DNA of 6,879 nucleotides, from NCBI GenBank assembly GCA_043817345.1, contig JBDRGZ010000051.1:1-6879 (forward strand), read 5' to 3'. Numbering within the stretch: the first letter of the stretch is position 1; every line of letters starts with the position of its first letter. Positions 1 to 6,290 of the stretch are shown here, piece by piece. The position numbers and the translations under genes were made by a program. Source of the DNA: CAYSXS01 sp043817345 (GTDB lineage: Bacteria > Patescibacteriota > Patescibacteriia > UBA2196). A model generated the notes under the pieces. That model had not been told where the DNA came from, did not search any database, and worked only from the letters and a program-made list of their open reading frames with translations.

Positions 1-31
1 TTTGATATAGTTGAGTCATATTAAAAAGTGT

Positions 32-80
32 GTCATCCTGAACGACTGTTATAGTCGTTATGAGTGAAGGATCTGTTTTT
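32..80 (+). repeat. Palindromic GTCATCCTGA repeat, copy A
   Basis: The element starts GTCATCCTGA and ends GAAGGATCTGTTTTT. It can fold on itself: an outer 5-bp stem pairs ATCCT (35-39) with AGGAT (68-72), and a perfect inner 7-bp stem pairs AACGACT (41-47) with AGTCGTT (53-59). The same start and end, with a different interior, occur in reverse orientation at 283-330, so this is a repeat family and not a chance hairpin. It resembles dispersed small palindromes seen in many AT-rich bacterial genomes; the transposition mechanism, if any, is not visible here. Confidence 0.7.
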
Positions 81-160
81 TATTCCAGTAAATCTGGAAA
101 TTTCCATTTTTCTGATAAATCCTTAAACTCTGGATTTGTTAGTTTTGTTAAATTAATTTG
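80..160 (-). pseudogene. Possible remnant of a coding sequence between repeats
   Basis: On the minus strand a 26-codon stretch runs from just after an in-frame TGA (161-163) to a TAA (80-82). Its translation is protein-like, containing NPEFKDLSEKWKFPDLLE, with charged and aromatic residues in plausible proportions. It has no start codon, and both borders touch repeat sequence (the GTCATCTC fragment on one side, the tail of copy A on the other). It could be the end of a gene cut off by repeat insertion, but 26 stop-free codons can easily arise by chance. I do not recognise the family. Confidence 0.15.
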
Positions 161-178
161 TCATCTCGTACCACCCTT

Positions 179-240
179 GTCATCCCGACAAAAGTCGGGA
201 TCCAGAGAATAAACTAGATTCCGTTTTTCAACGGAATGAC
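179..240. repeat. Two-hairpin repeat with GTCAT/ATGAC ends
   Basis: The element begins GTCAT (179-183) and ends ATGAC (236-240), giving 5-bp terminal inverted repeats. Inside are two perfect 8-bp hairpins with 4-nt loops: ATCCCGAC (182-189) with GTCGGGAT (194-201), and ATTCCGTT (218-225) with AACGGAAT (230-237). They are joined by a short AT-rich spacer beginning CCAGAG. It shares the GTCATCC start with the elements at 32-80 and 283-330 but has a different body. The structure suits a small non-autonomous mobile or REP-like element. No transposase is present in the window. Confidence 0.7.
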
Positions 241-256
241 AAAGAAAAGAACTGGA

Positions 257-292
257 TAAAAAATCTGTTTTTATTGTTTTACAAACAGATCC
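257..292 (-). terminator. Possible rho-independent terminator of the operon
   Basis: Read on the minus strand, about 30 nt after the rubrerythrin stop, ATCTGTTT (290-283) can pair with AAACAGAT (270-263) over a 12-nt AT-rich loop, and the stem is followed directly by a run of T. Two G.U pairs could lengthen the stem to 10 bp. The stem is weak (two G-C pairs), which lowers confidence, but position and T-run are right for the end of the gene cluster. Its 5' arm is the end of repeat copy B, so the repeat seems to contribute half of the terminator. Confidence 0.5.
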
Positions 293-330
293 TTCGTCGT
301 CGCCCTATCGGGACTTCTCCTCAGGATGAC
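283..330 (-). repeat. Palindromic GTCATCCTGA repeat, copy B, entering rbr
   Basis: Read on the minus strand it starts GTCATCCTGAGGAG and ends GAAGGATCTGTTT, matching copy A at 32-80 at both ends. The outer stem is conserved: ATCCT at 289-293 and AGGAT at 323-327 on the plus strand. The interior is unrelated in sequence to copy A but again self-complementary (CCC 303-305 with GGG 310-312, flanked by GTC/GAC). The element overlaps the 3' end of the rubrerythrin gene: its first bases supply the last codons and the TGA stop (321-323). Confidence 0.7.
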
Positions 331-908
331 GATACTAATAATTCTTGATAATATGCTTGTGGGTGATCACAAGAAGGACACTTAATAGGTGCTTCTGGGC
401 CAGAATGAACATACCCACACTCTCTACATACCCAAGCAACTTCTTGTTCTTTTTTAAATACTGTACCTGCTTCAAGTTGCTCTAATACTTTCTTGTATCT
501 TTCTTCGTGATGAGCTTCTGCTTTGGCAATAGATTTTAACCTAATAGCTATTTCAGCTAATCCTTCTTCTTCGGCTATTTTAGCAAATTCTGGATACATT
601 TCTGTATATTCATAATTTTCACCTGCAATAGAAGCTTTCAAGTTTTCTGCGGTTGTAGAATAGATTGTTGGAGCTACGGCTTCAACTTTTATTTCCGAAA
701 AATCTTCATTACTTTTTTCTTTTAATTCCTGAATATGTTCAAACAACCTTTTTGCATGAACCTTTTCCTGTTCTGCTGTTTCTGCAAAGATACTAGCTAT
801 TTGTTCATAACCTTCTTTTTTAGCTATTTTAGTATAGAAAGTATATCTATTTCTTGCTTGTGATTCTCCAATAAAAGCTTTTGTTAAATTTTCAATTGTT
901 TTTTGCAT
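321..908 (-). CDS. rbr: Rubrerythrin (peroxide reductase)
   Basis: Cytosolic non-heme iron protein that reduces hydrogen peroxide to water, fed electrons through its rubredoxin domain by NAD(P)H-dependent partners. The 195 residues match the usual family length. The N-terminal ferritin-like four-helix domain (about 1-145) carries the expected diiron ligands: E15, E48 and H51 in an ExxH, E97 and E100, and E131 with H134 in a second ExxH. The C-terminal rubredoxin-like domain has C161/C164 and C177/C180 (CRECG and CPSC) for one Fe(Cys)4. The ATG at 906-908 fits the family start (MQKTIENLTKAF); no Shine-Dalgarno sequence precedes it. It is the last gene of the cluster, 22 nt after the DoxX-like gene. 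Oddity: the tail VSSS and the TGA stop derive largely from a palindromic repeat, and this is the only gene here ending in TGA. Function is secure from the complete ligand set. Confidence 0.96.
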   Translation of the reverse strand: MQKTIENLTKAFIGESQARNRYTFYTKIAKKEGYEQIASIFAETAEQEKVHAKRLFEHIQELKEKSNEDFSEIKVEAVAPTIYSTTAENLKASIAGENYEYTEMYPEFAKIAEEEGLAEIAIRLKSIAKAEAHHEERYKKVLEQLEAGTVFKKEQEVAWVCRECGYVHSGPEAPIKCPSCDHPQAYYQELLVSSS

Positions 909-930
909 AAATTTTTTAATTAATTATTAT

Positions 931-1449
931 TTATTCAAATAAAGGATATTTTTTAATAAATTTTGTTTTTGACCACCACTTACCAAAGCCAAAACTTTGT
1001 CCAGCCTTAATAACTCCCAGAGCGATTAATAGCACTAAATATATTAGATGATCGTCCAGAAATGGATTATGTTCTGGAGGTAAAACAGCTAGCCACATTA
1101 AAAATACCATTGTTGCACCAGAATAACTAGCAAGTTTCATAAATATACCTAAGATCAAAGTTAAACCAATAAATAACAGACCCAACATAAACAACCAATC
1201 AACTATGGGATTACCTGCTAAAATATGGAAAAAATCTGTAAATGGCCCTTTTGATCCAAACTTTAAAAATCCAAAAGTTGGCGAACCGCCAGTAACCCAT
1301 GCTTGGTTTGGTGTAGTTGCAAAACCAAAACCAAACACCTTATCAATAAATGCCCATAAAAACATCCAACCCATAGCAATTCTAAGTATTGCCCATAACC
1401 ATTTACCCGGCATGGATTGCGGATGAAATAGTTTTTTAAAAAAATTCAT
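931..1449 (-). CDS. DoxX/DoxD-like integral membrane protein
   Basis: A 172-residue membrane protein of the DoxX-like superfamily, which includes the DoxD subunit of archaeal thiosulfate:quinone oxidoreductase. Four membrane helices are visible at roughly 18-40, 81-104, 107-123 and 131-147, with a longer Gly/Phe/Pro-rich outer loop (41-80) containing SPTFGFLKF and then KGPFTDFF. The stretch LPPEHNPFLDDHLIY (123-137) between helices 3 and 4 is characteristic of this DoxX branch. The C-terminus is basic (KWWSKTKFIKK), suggesting a cytoplasmic end. Family members are linked to quinone-coupled sulfur oxidation or to oxidative-stress protection, but the substrate here is unknown. It lies 9 nt downstream of a flavodoxin-fold quinone reductase, so a shared role at the quinone pool is plausible but inferred. 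No Shine-Dalgarno site is seen before the ATG. Confidence 0.85.
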   Translation of the reverse strand: MNFFKKLFHPQSMPGKWLWAILRIAMGWMFLWAFIDKVFGFGFATTPNQAWVTGGSPTFGFLKFGSKGPFTDFFHILAGNPIVDWLFMLGLLFIGLTLILGIFMKLASYSGATMVFLMWLAVLPPEHNPFLDDHLIYLVLLIALGVIKAGQSFGFGKWWSKTKFIKKYPLFE

Positions 1450-1458
1450 ACTTTTGTT

Positions 1459-2028
1459 TTAATTATTTAAATACTTTAATCCTTTTTTTACAACTTTAGA
1501 TATTTTCTTTTTTTGCTTTTCATTCAATTCGTTTGCCCAACCAACTAAATATGCTTTTGCTTTTAAATTACAGAATTTGAGAATATCTTTTGTCACACTT
1601 TTTAAAGCTCGGTCTTTAGCAATAAACTTCGCCCATATCCTTGGTGCGCCAGATGATGAAAAAATAACAGCTTTACCCTTTAATAGTCCTATTGGCCTGT
1701 GGTTAATATACTCAAAAGCAAAATTACCAACAAAAACTTTATCAAAAAAACCTTTTAAAATTGCTGGCATATTATTCCACCATGTTGGGTAAATAAAAAT
1801 GAACTTGTTTTCTTTTTTTATCCTTTTTTGAATTTCTTTAGTTTTTTCAGATATATTCTTATTACCTGAAACATAATGTTCATTTGGATACAAAACAGGA
1901 TCAAATTTTATTTGATACAAATCTAATATATCATATTTGATCTCTTTCTCTTTTAATTTTTCTTCAAGCTGTTTTAAATATTCACCTGAATGGCCTTTTT
2001 TGTTTGGATGAGAGTAAATGATTAACAT
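1459..2028 (-). CDS. Flavodoxin-fold NAD(P)H:quinone oxidoreductase
   Basis: A 189-residue soluble protein of the flavodoxin-like quinone reductase family (NQO1/MdaB/KefF type), expected to bind FMN or FAD and perform two-electron reduction of quinones using NAD(P)H, avoiding semiquinone radicals. The N-terminal strand and phosphate-binding loop are IIYSHPNKKGHSG (3-15). The family signature YPTWWNNMPAILKGFFDKVF (80-99) is almost perfect, and SSSGAPR (124-130) fits the second flavin-contacting loop. The C-terminal part is Lys-rich. The start MLIIYSHP places the first beta strand directly at the N-terminus, as usual. It sits 10 nt after the hemerythrin-like gene and 9 nt before the DoxX-like gene. 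It could instead act on other electrophiles or as an ion-channel ancillary flavoprotein like KefF, although no Kef gene is present here. Confidence 0.88.
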   Translation of the reverse strand: MLIIYSHPNKKGHSGEYLKQLEEKLKEKEIKYDILDLYQIKFDPVLYPNEHYVSGNKNISEKTKEIQKRIKKENKFIFIYPTWWNNMPAILKGFFDKVFVGNFAFEYINHRPIGLLKGKAVIFSSSGAPRIWAKFIAKDRALKSVTKDILKFCNLKAKAYLVGWANELNEKQKKKISKVVKKGLKYLNN

Positions 2029-2038
2029 AGTATATTAA

Positions 2039-2569
2039 TTATACACTATCTGCTCTTTTAACAAAAGAAAGTTGTTTTTGTTTAACATCAGAATTAAATT
2101 TTTCTTTTTCAACTTGCTCAAACTTTTCTAACATTAATTCTTGGTCTGTTTGACTTATGGCTTGGTCAGCCATGGGATATAAAATATTGTCCTCTTTAAA
2201 AATATGATCTTGCAGTAAACTCGCATAAGCTGTAAAATTTTCTAATATTTTTTTAATGTCATTTTCTTCTAACCCTTTTTTTGCTCCTTTAACAAAATCA
2301 CGCCCCAGATTATGTTCATGTAGCATTTGCTCAACTGGATTACAATGCATACATTCTTCGTTTTCATTAATTGCTTTAAATAAAATGTCTTCTTCTTTGG
2401 CATGATGAAATTTGTCAGCATAATTTTGAATAAAGTTAATTACTTGATTAAAAAAATCTTTATCCAAATCCACGCCAGTTTCTAAAACTTGGCATTTTTT
2501 ATTTAAAGCTTGAATAACTTTTAAGATGTTTTGATGTTCTTCAGAAAGTATGGTTGTTGGTTTTTGCAT
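2039..2569 (-). CDS. Hemerythrin-like HHE domain protein
   Basis: A 176-residue cytosolic protein with one hemerythrin HHE cation-binding domain, a four-helix bundle that binds a diiron centre. Candidate ligands lie in the right order: H12 (EEHQNIL), H55/H56 and E60 (FHHAKEEDILF), H84 and H86 (MLHEHNLGR), and H122 with E126 (DHIFKEDNILYP). This pattern is typical of the bacterial branch related to DUF438 and Ric/YtfE-like proteins, linked to O2, NO or iron-sulfur repair; which applies here cannot be decided from sequence alone. An additional CxxC, CMHC at 73-76, lies in the loop between helices 2 and 3. The last 40 residues form a charged helical tail. It follows copA by 24 nt. A TATAAT-like hexamer lies 18 nt before the ATG, but in such AT-rich DNA this is weak evidence for an internal promoter. 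Confidence 0.9.
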   Translation of the reverse strand: MQKPTTILSEEHQNILKVIQALNKKCQVLETGVDLDKDFFNQVINFIQNYADKFHHAKEEDILFKAINENEECMHCNPVEQMLHEHNLGRDFVKGAKKGLEENDIKKILENFTAYASLLQDHIFKEDNILYPMADQAISQTDQELMLEKFEQVEKEKFNSDVKQKQLSFVKRADSV

Positions 2570-2593
2570 AGAATTATTTTAATAATTATTATA

Positions 2594-4783
2594 CTATAAT
2601 TTCTTCATACGTAAAAGTAATGAATTAGTTACAACACTTACAGAACTTGCAGCCATAGCTGTAGCAGCTATAACTGGCGATAAAAGCCAACCAGTTAAGA
2701 AATAGAAAACACCAGCAGCTATTGGAATACCAATTATATTATATATCAAAGCCCAAAACATATTTTGTTTGATTTTACTCATTGTTAATTTACTTAATCT
2801 AATGGCTTTTGGAATATCTAATAGATCGTTTTTCATCAAAACAATATCCCCTGTTTCCATAGCTACATCAGTGCCAGAACCCATGGCAATACCAATATCT
2901 GCTTGAGCTAGTGCTGGAGCATCATTAATCCCATCTCCAATCATAGCTACTCTACCTTTACTTTGTAATTCTTTAACTTTTTCAGCTTTATGTTCTGGTA
3001 GAACTTCCGCAAAAAAATTATTTATACCAGCTTCTTTAGCAATGGCTTTGGCTGTTCTTTTGTTGTCACCTGTTATCATATATGTTTTAAGCCCTAATCT
3101 CTGTAAATCTGTAACAGCCTGTTTTGATGTTTCCCGTACAATATCTGCTACTGCAATAAACCCAATAAATTGTTTATCAGTTGCTACACACATTACTGTT
3201 TTTCCTTGATCTTCTAATTTTTCCATTTTTTTTATGTCTTCTGAATCAAGTAAAATATTATTATCTTTTAATAAATATTTTGTACCTACTAAAATTATTT
3301 GGTTGTTAATATTTCCTTGAACTCCTTTACCAATAATGGCCTTAAAATCTAAAACATTAAGCGTACTCAACTTATTTTCTTTAGCCATATTAACAATAGC
3401 TTCGGCCAAAGGATGTTCAGATTTACTTTCTATTGATGCGGCTAATTGTAAAAGATTAGATGCTTGTATCTTTTCTATTACATCTGTAACAACAGGTTTT
3501 CCAACAGTCAATGTCCCTGTTTTGTCAAACACAATATATTCAAGTTTATGAGCAGTTTCTAATGAATCTACTCCTTTAATTAAAATCCCATTTTGTGCCC
3601 CTTTGCCAGAACCAACCATAATAGCTGTTGGTGTAGCTAAACCTAAAGCACATGGGCAAGCAACCACAAGTACGGCCACTGATGTAAGTAAAGCAAAAGC
3701 AAACCCAGAACCCACTAGAAAATACCACACAAAAAAAGTAATAATAGCTACTCCAATGACTGTAGGAACAAAATATTCTGACACCTTATCCGCAAAACGC
3801 TGAATAGGAGCTTTCTTTCCTTGGGCTTCATCAATAAGCTGGATAATTTTAGCTAAAGTTGTGTTCTCTCCAATTTTAGTTGCCTTAAAAACAAATGACC
3901 CGTGTTTATTAATCGTAGCCCCAACAACATTATCATCTATCTTCTTTTCAACTGGCATACTTTCACCAGTAATCATGCTTTCATCAAGACTAGAATTTCC
4001 TTCTACAATTATTCCATCAACCGGTACACTTTCACCAGGCTTAACAATTATTAAATCACCTAGTTTAACCTGATCAACTGAAATTTTAATTTCTTTGCCT
4101 TCTTTTTTAATAGTTGCCATTTTAGGACTTAAATTCATTAAAGTCCTTACAGCATCGCCTGTTTTTGTTTTTGCAATTGATTCTAGCCACTTACCCATTA
4201 TAACCAAAGTAATTAAAATAGCTGAAGTTTCAAAATATTGACCAGCTGAAGGGTTAAACAAAACATTATACACACTAAAAAAATATGCTGCAGTTGTTCC
4301 TAAGGCAATTAAAGAATCCATATTAGCTGTTTTGTTATTTAAAGCGTTTAATGTACCTTTATAGAATTGGAAGCCAACAATAAATTGGACCGGGGTAGCT
4401 AAAATCCATAAAATATATTGTTCATAAGGAATCATTATCTTTAGCCACATAAAAACCATACCAATAATGAAAGCTGGTATGGCAAATATTAAACTAAATA
4501 AAAATTTCTTCTTATATCCTCTAGTCTCTTTCTTCTGCATTGCGAATTGTTTTTCAAAAGCATTTTCCCCTGCAACTTCTGCACTATATCCACTATCCTT
4601 AACTATTTTAATTAAATCACTTTGTTTAAGTTGTTTTTCATCAAATTCTATACTTGCTTTAGCAAGTGAAAAATTCACATTAGCTTTCTTAACGCCTTCT
4701 TTTTTTTCCAGTGCTTTATTAACAATCACTGCACAGGATGCACAATGCATTCCGCTAATTTGTAAATCTATTTTTTTAGACAT
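2594..4783 (-). CDS. copA: Cu(I)-exporting P1B-type ATPase CopA
   Basis: Membrane ATPase that pumps monovalent copper (possibly silver) out of the cytosol. Order of parts in 729 residues: one N-terminal heavy-metal-associated domain with GMHCASC (C14, C17); eight membrane helices starting near 93; actuator domain with TGES (272-275); the transport CPC in helix 6 (C376-P377-C378, followed by ALG); the phosphorylation motif DKTGT (D420); the P1B signature SEHPLAEA (H457); hinge GDGINDAP (617-624). The Cu(I)-specific helix residues are also present: YN at 681-682 and M710 with S713/S714 (MAASSVSVVTNS). All catalytic residues are intact. The length is slightly short for the family because there is only a single metal-binding domain. 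It starts 16 nt after the stop of the fusion protein, which carries a similar HMA domain. The start is supported by the usual HMA beginning; no Shine-Dalgarno sequence is visible. Confidence 0.97.
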   Translation of the reverse strand: MSKKIDLQISGMHCASCAVIVNKALEKKEGVKKANVNFSLAKASIEFDEKQLKQSDLIKIVKDSGYSAEVAGENAFEKQFAMQKKETRGYKKKFLFSLIFAIPAFIIGMVFMWLKIMIPYEQYILWILATPVQFIVGFQFYKGTLNALNNKTANMDSLIALGTTAAYFFSVYNVLFNPSAGQYFETSAILITLVIMGKWLESIAKTKTGDAVRTLMNLSPKMATIKKEGKEIKISVDQVKLGDLIIVKPGESVPVDGIIVEGNSSLDESMITGESMPVEKKIDDNVVGATINKHGSFVFKATKIGENTTLAKIIQLIDEAQGKKAPIQRFADKVSEYFVPTVIGVAIITFFVWYFLVGSGFAFALLTSVAVLVVACPCALGLATPTAIMVGSGKGAQNGILIKGVDSLETAHKLEYIVFDKTGTLTVGKPVVTDVIEKIQASNLLQLAASIESKSEHPLAEAIVNMAKENKLSTLNVLDFKAIIGKGVQGNINNQIILVGTKYLLKDNNILLDSEDIKKMEKLEDQGKTVMCVATDKQFIGFIAVADIVRETSKQAVTDLQRLGLKTYMITGDNKRTAKAIAKEAGINNFFAEVLPEHKAEKVKELQSKGRVAMIGDGINDAPALAQADIGIAMGSGTDVAMETGDIVLMKNDLLDIPKAIRLSKLTMSKIKQNMFWALIYNIIGIPIAAGVFYFLTGWLLSPVIAATAMAASSVSVVTNSLLLRMKKL

Positions 4784-4799
4784 AAATATTTTTTAATTT

Positions 4800-6284
4800 T
4801 TATCTACTTCCACACCCACATCCTCCTCCTGTTTTGGCCCCACAACTGGAATCACCACAACTTCCATTACAATTCCCGCCAGTTGGTAAGGTTTTAGCTT
4901 CAACTGCACGTATAGCAGATGTAGGTTGTGCATTATCATCTGTAATAACAAATTTACCCCACACCATTCTCATCCAACAAGAAAACTTAATTTCTCTTAC
5001 ATTGTCTGGTGGAGTGAACTCAATAATGTTTTCTCCATATTGCAAATCTTTTTTAATACCTAATGATTCAATCATTATTGAATTTGTACAACCAGACATC
5101 TGTTTTACATTAATCACCCATCTAACAGGTATGCCTTTTTTGATATATATCACATTAGGTTGATAACCATAATATGATAAATCCATCTTGACTTCCTGTT
5201 TATCTCCTGTCTGATTAAGTAAAATATTTTCTTGAGCACCGTCTCCCCTAAAATTCATTCCGTAACCAAAACTGGTTAATCCGCGATTAAGCATAAAAAT
5301 ACCTAGAATTAAAACTAAAATCCCAGAAACTTTAATTAAGTTTTTAATATGCTTTTGGCTAATTTTTGAAATAACTACGCCAAAAATGAACATAAGTGGG
5401 ATAGTACCTAATGCATAAATTCCCATTGATAACGCACCTTTAATCATATCTCCAGACGCTAAAGCGTATAGCTGCATAGCTTGTAAAGGACCGCAAGGCA
5501 TAAAACCATTTAACAAACCAACAACAAAAGGTCCTTTTGGTTTCTGACTATGTTTTTGGTTGTATAGGAATCTGGCGATAAACTGTGGCGTACGCAATTT
5601 TACTTTTTCTAAAATTTTCCAATTAAAGATAAAAGATAAACCCATCAAAATCATAAAGATAGCAGCTAAAAGAATAACTGCACCTGTAAAAGTTGGGTTA
5701 ACACCAAAAAAAGAACCTAACCCACCAAGAATCGCGCCAATTACACTATATGAAATTAATCTTCCAAGATTATACTGAAAATGAGGAGTATGTGATTTTG
5801 TTTTTTTATCTTCTTGAATTTTAAGATGTGAAGCAGAATAAGCTACAACTAACCCACCACACATACCAACACAGTGAAAACCTGCCAATATCCCTATTAA
5901 AAATATTATACCGTAACTTACAGTGCCCTCATTTAATTTAGAAAGTAATTCAAACCCTCCATAGCTTTTTATTAAAAAATATCCAGCAATTAAAATCGCA
6001 AAAATTAATGGGATTAATATGCCATACAAAAATTGCCAGCTTTTCTGTTTTTTTGGTGCTACATTATTTTGTCCTTCACTTGCATTGTATCCCAACTTTT
6101 TAACCTCTTTTAATATCTTCTCTAAACTTATTAATTCATCATCAAATTCAACCCAAGAATCTCCACTAACATGATCCACTTCAATATTATTAACGCCTTG
6201 TAATACATCAATCTCTGTTTCAACTAAAACTTTACAACTCTGACAATGCATTCCATTAATTTTAAAATCTATTTTTTTCAACAT
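4800..6284 (-). CDS. HMA / DsbD-like membrane / cupredoxin fusion
   Basis: A 494-residue multidomain membrane protein likely to handle copper. Residues 1-70 form an HMA domain with GMHCQSC (C14, C17). A transmembrane region at about 83-335 appears to have seven helices and matches the DsbD_2/UreH-like group often annotated as sulfite exporter TauE/SafE: GFHCVGMCGG (135-144) and its counterpart GFMPCGPLQ (260-268) put C142 and C264 where DsbD relatives have a redox Cys pair. Residues about 363-449 resemble a cupredoxin (strand-rich, IEFTPP, FSCWMRM), with C399, C436 and M440 as possible ligands but no histidine. The last 23 residues hold five Cys (472, 476, 481, 489, 491) in Gly/Ser. With the HMA domain in the cytosol, seven helices would place the cupredoxin outside. 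It precedes copA by 16 nt. Sulfite transport is unlikely; copper delivery, sequestration or transmembrane redox is inferred. Confidence 0.88.
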   Translation of the reverse strand: MLKKIDFKINGMHCQSCKVLVETEIDVLQGVNNIEVDHVSGDSWVEFDDELISLEKILKEVKKLGYNASEGQNNVAPKKQKSWQFLYGILIPLIFAILIAGYFLIKSYGGFELLSKLNEGTVSYGIIFLIGILAGFHCVGMCGGLVVAYSASHLKIQEDKKTKSHTPHFQYNLGRLISYSVIGAILGGLGSFFGVNPTFTGAVILLAAIFMILMGLSFIFNWKILEKVKLRTPQFIARFLYNQKHSQKPKGPFVVGLLNGFMPCGPLQAMQLYALASGDMIKGALSMGIYALGTIPLMFIFGVVISKISQKHIKNLIKVSGILVLILGIFMLNRGLTSFGYGMNFRGDGAQENILLNQTGDKQEVKMDLSYYGYQPNVIYIKKGIPVRWVINVKQMSGCTNSIMIESLGIKKDLQYGENIIEFTPPDNVREIKFSCWMRMVWGKFVITDDNAQPTSAIRAVEAKTLPTGGNCNGSCGDSSCGAKTGGGCGCGSR

Positions 6285-6290
6285 AAGAGA

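Larger units (their letters stand above)
1..320. other. Noncoding, repeat-rich 3' flank of the operon
   Basis: No convincing intact gene lies here on either strand. The stretch is mostly made of short inverted repeats: two copies of one hairpin family in opposite orientation (32-80 and 283-330), a two-hairpin element (179-240), a fragment of a similar end (160-176, GTCATCTCG), a 6-bp stem at 83-88/94-99, and a 10-bp palindrome GGAAATTTCC at 96-105. A possible terminator for the operon overlaps it. Between the repeats, about 80 nt on the minus strand could be a scrap of a former gene. Such clustering suggests a site where dispersed repeats have accumulated between two transcription units. Confidence 0.7.

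Noticed and set aside
1..320. CRISPR array in the repeat-rich flank
   Set aside because: The repeats are few, in opposite orientations, of different types, and not spaced by uniform spacers; no cas gene is present.
321..908. Recoded TGA (Gly, as in Gracilibacteria/SR1, or Trp) so that rubrerythrin would read on past 321
   Set aside because: No gene in the window has an in-frame TGA although the DNA is AT-rich, and the protein already has full family length at this TGA.
1205..1426. Plus-strand open frames opposite the real genes (also at 1577-1792, 3336-3551, 3603-3803, 3861-4073, 4467-4796, 4834-5163, 5560-5778)
   Set aside because: Each lies antisense to a gene with full family motifs, shows no recognisable domain, and has no separate start context. 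They are shadows of the minus-strand codon pattern.
2588..2593. TATAAT-like -10 box before the hemerythrin gene, and another at 2038-2043 before the quinone reductase gene
   Set aside because: No good -35 element is found at the right distance, and TATAAT-like hexamers are expected by chance in gaps made almost only of A and T.
4800..6284. Sulfite exporter (TauE/SafE) as the function of the fusion protein
   Set aside because: The HCVGMCGG and MPCGP motifs fit the DsbD_2/UreH-like group, and the attached HMA and cupredoxin domains plus the neighbouring copA argue for copper and redox handling.
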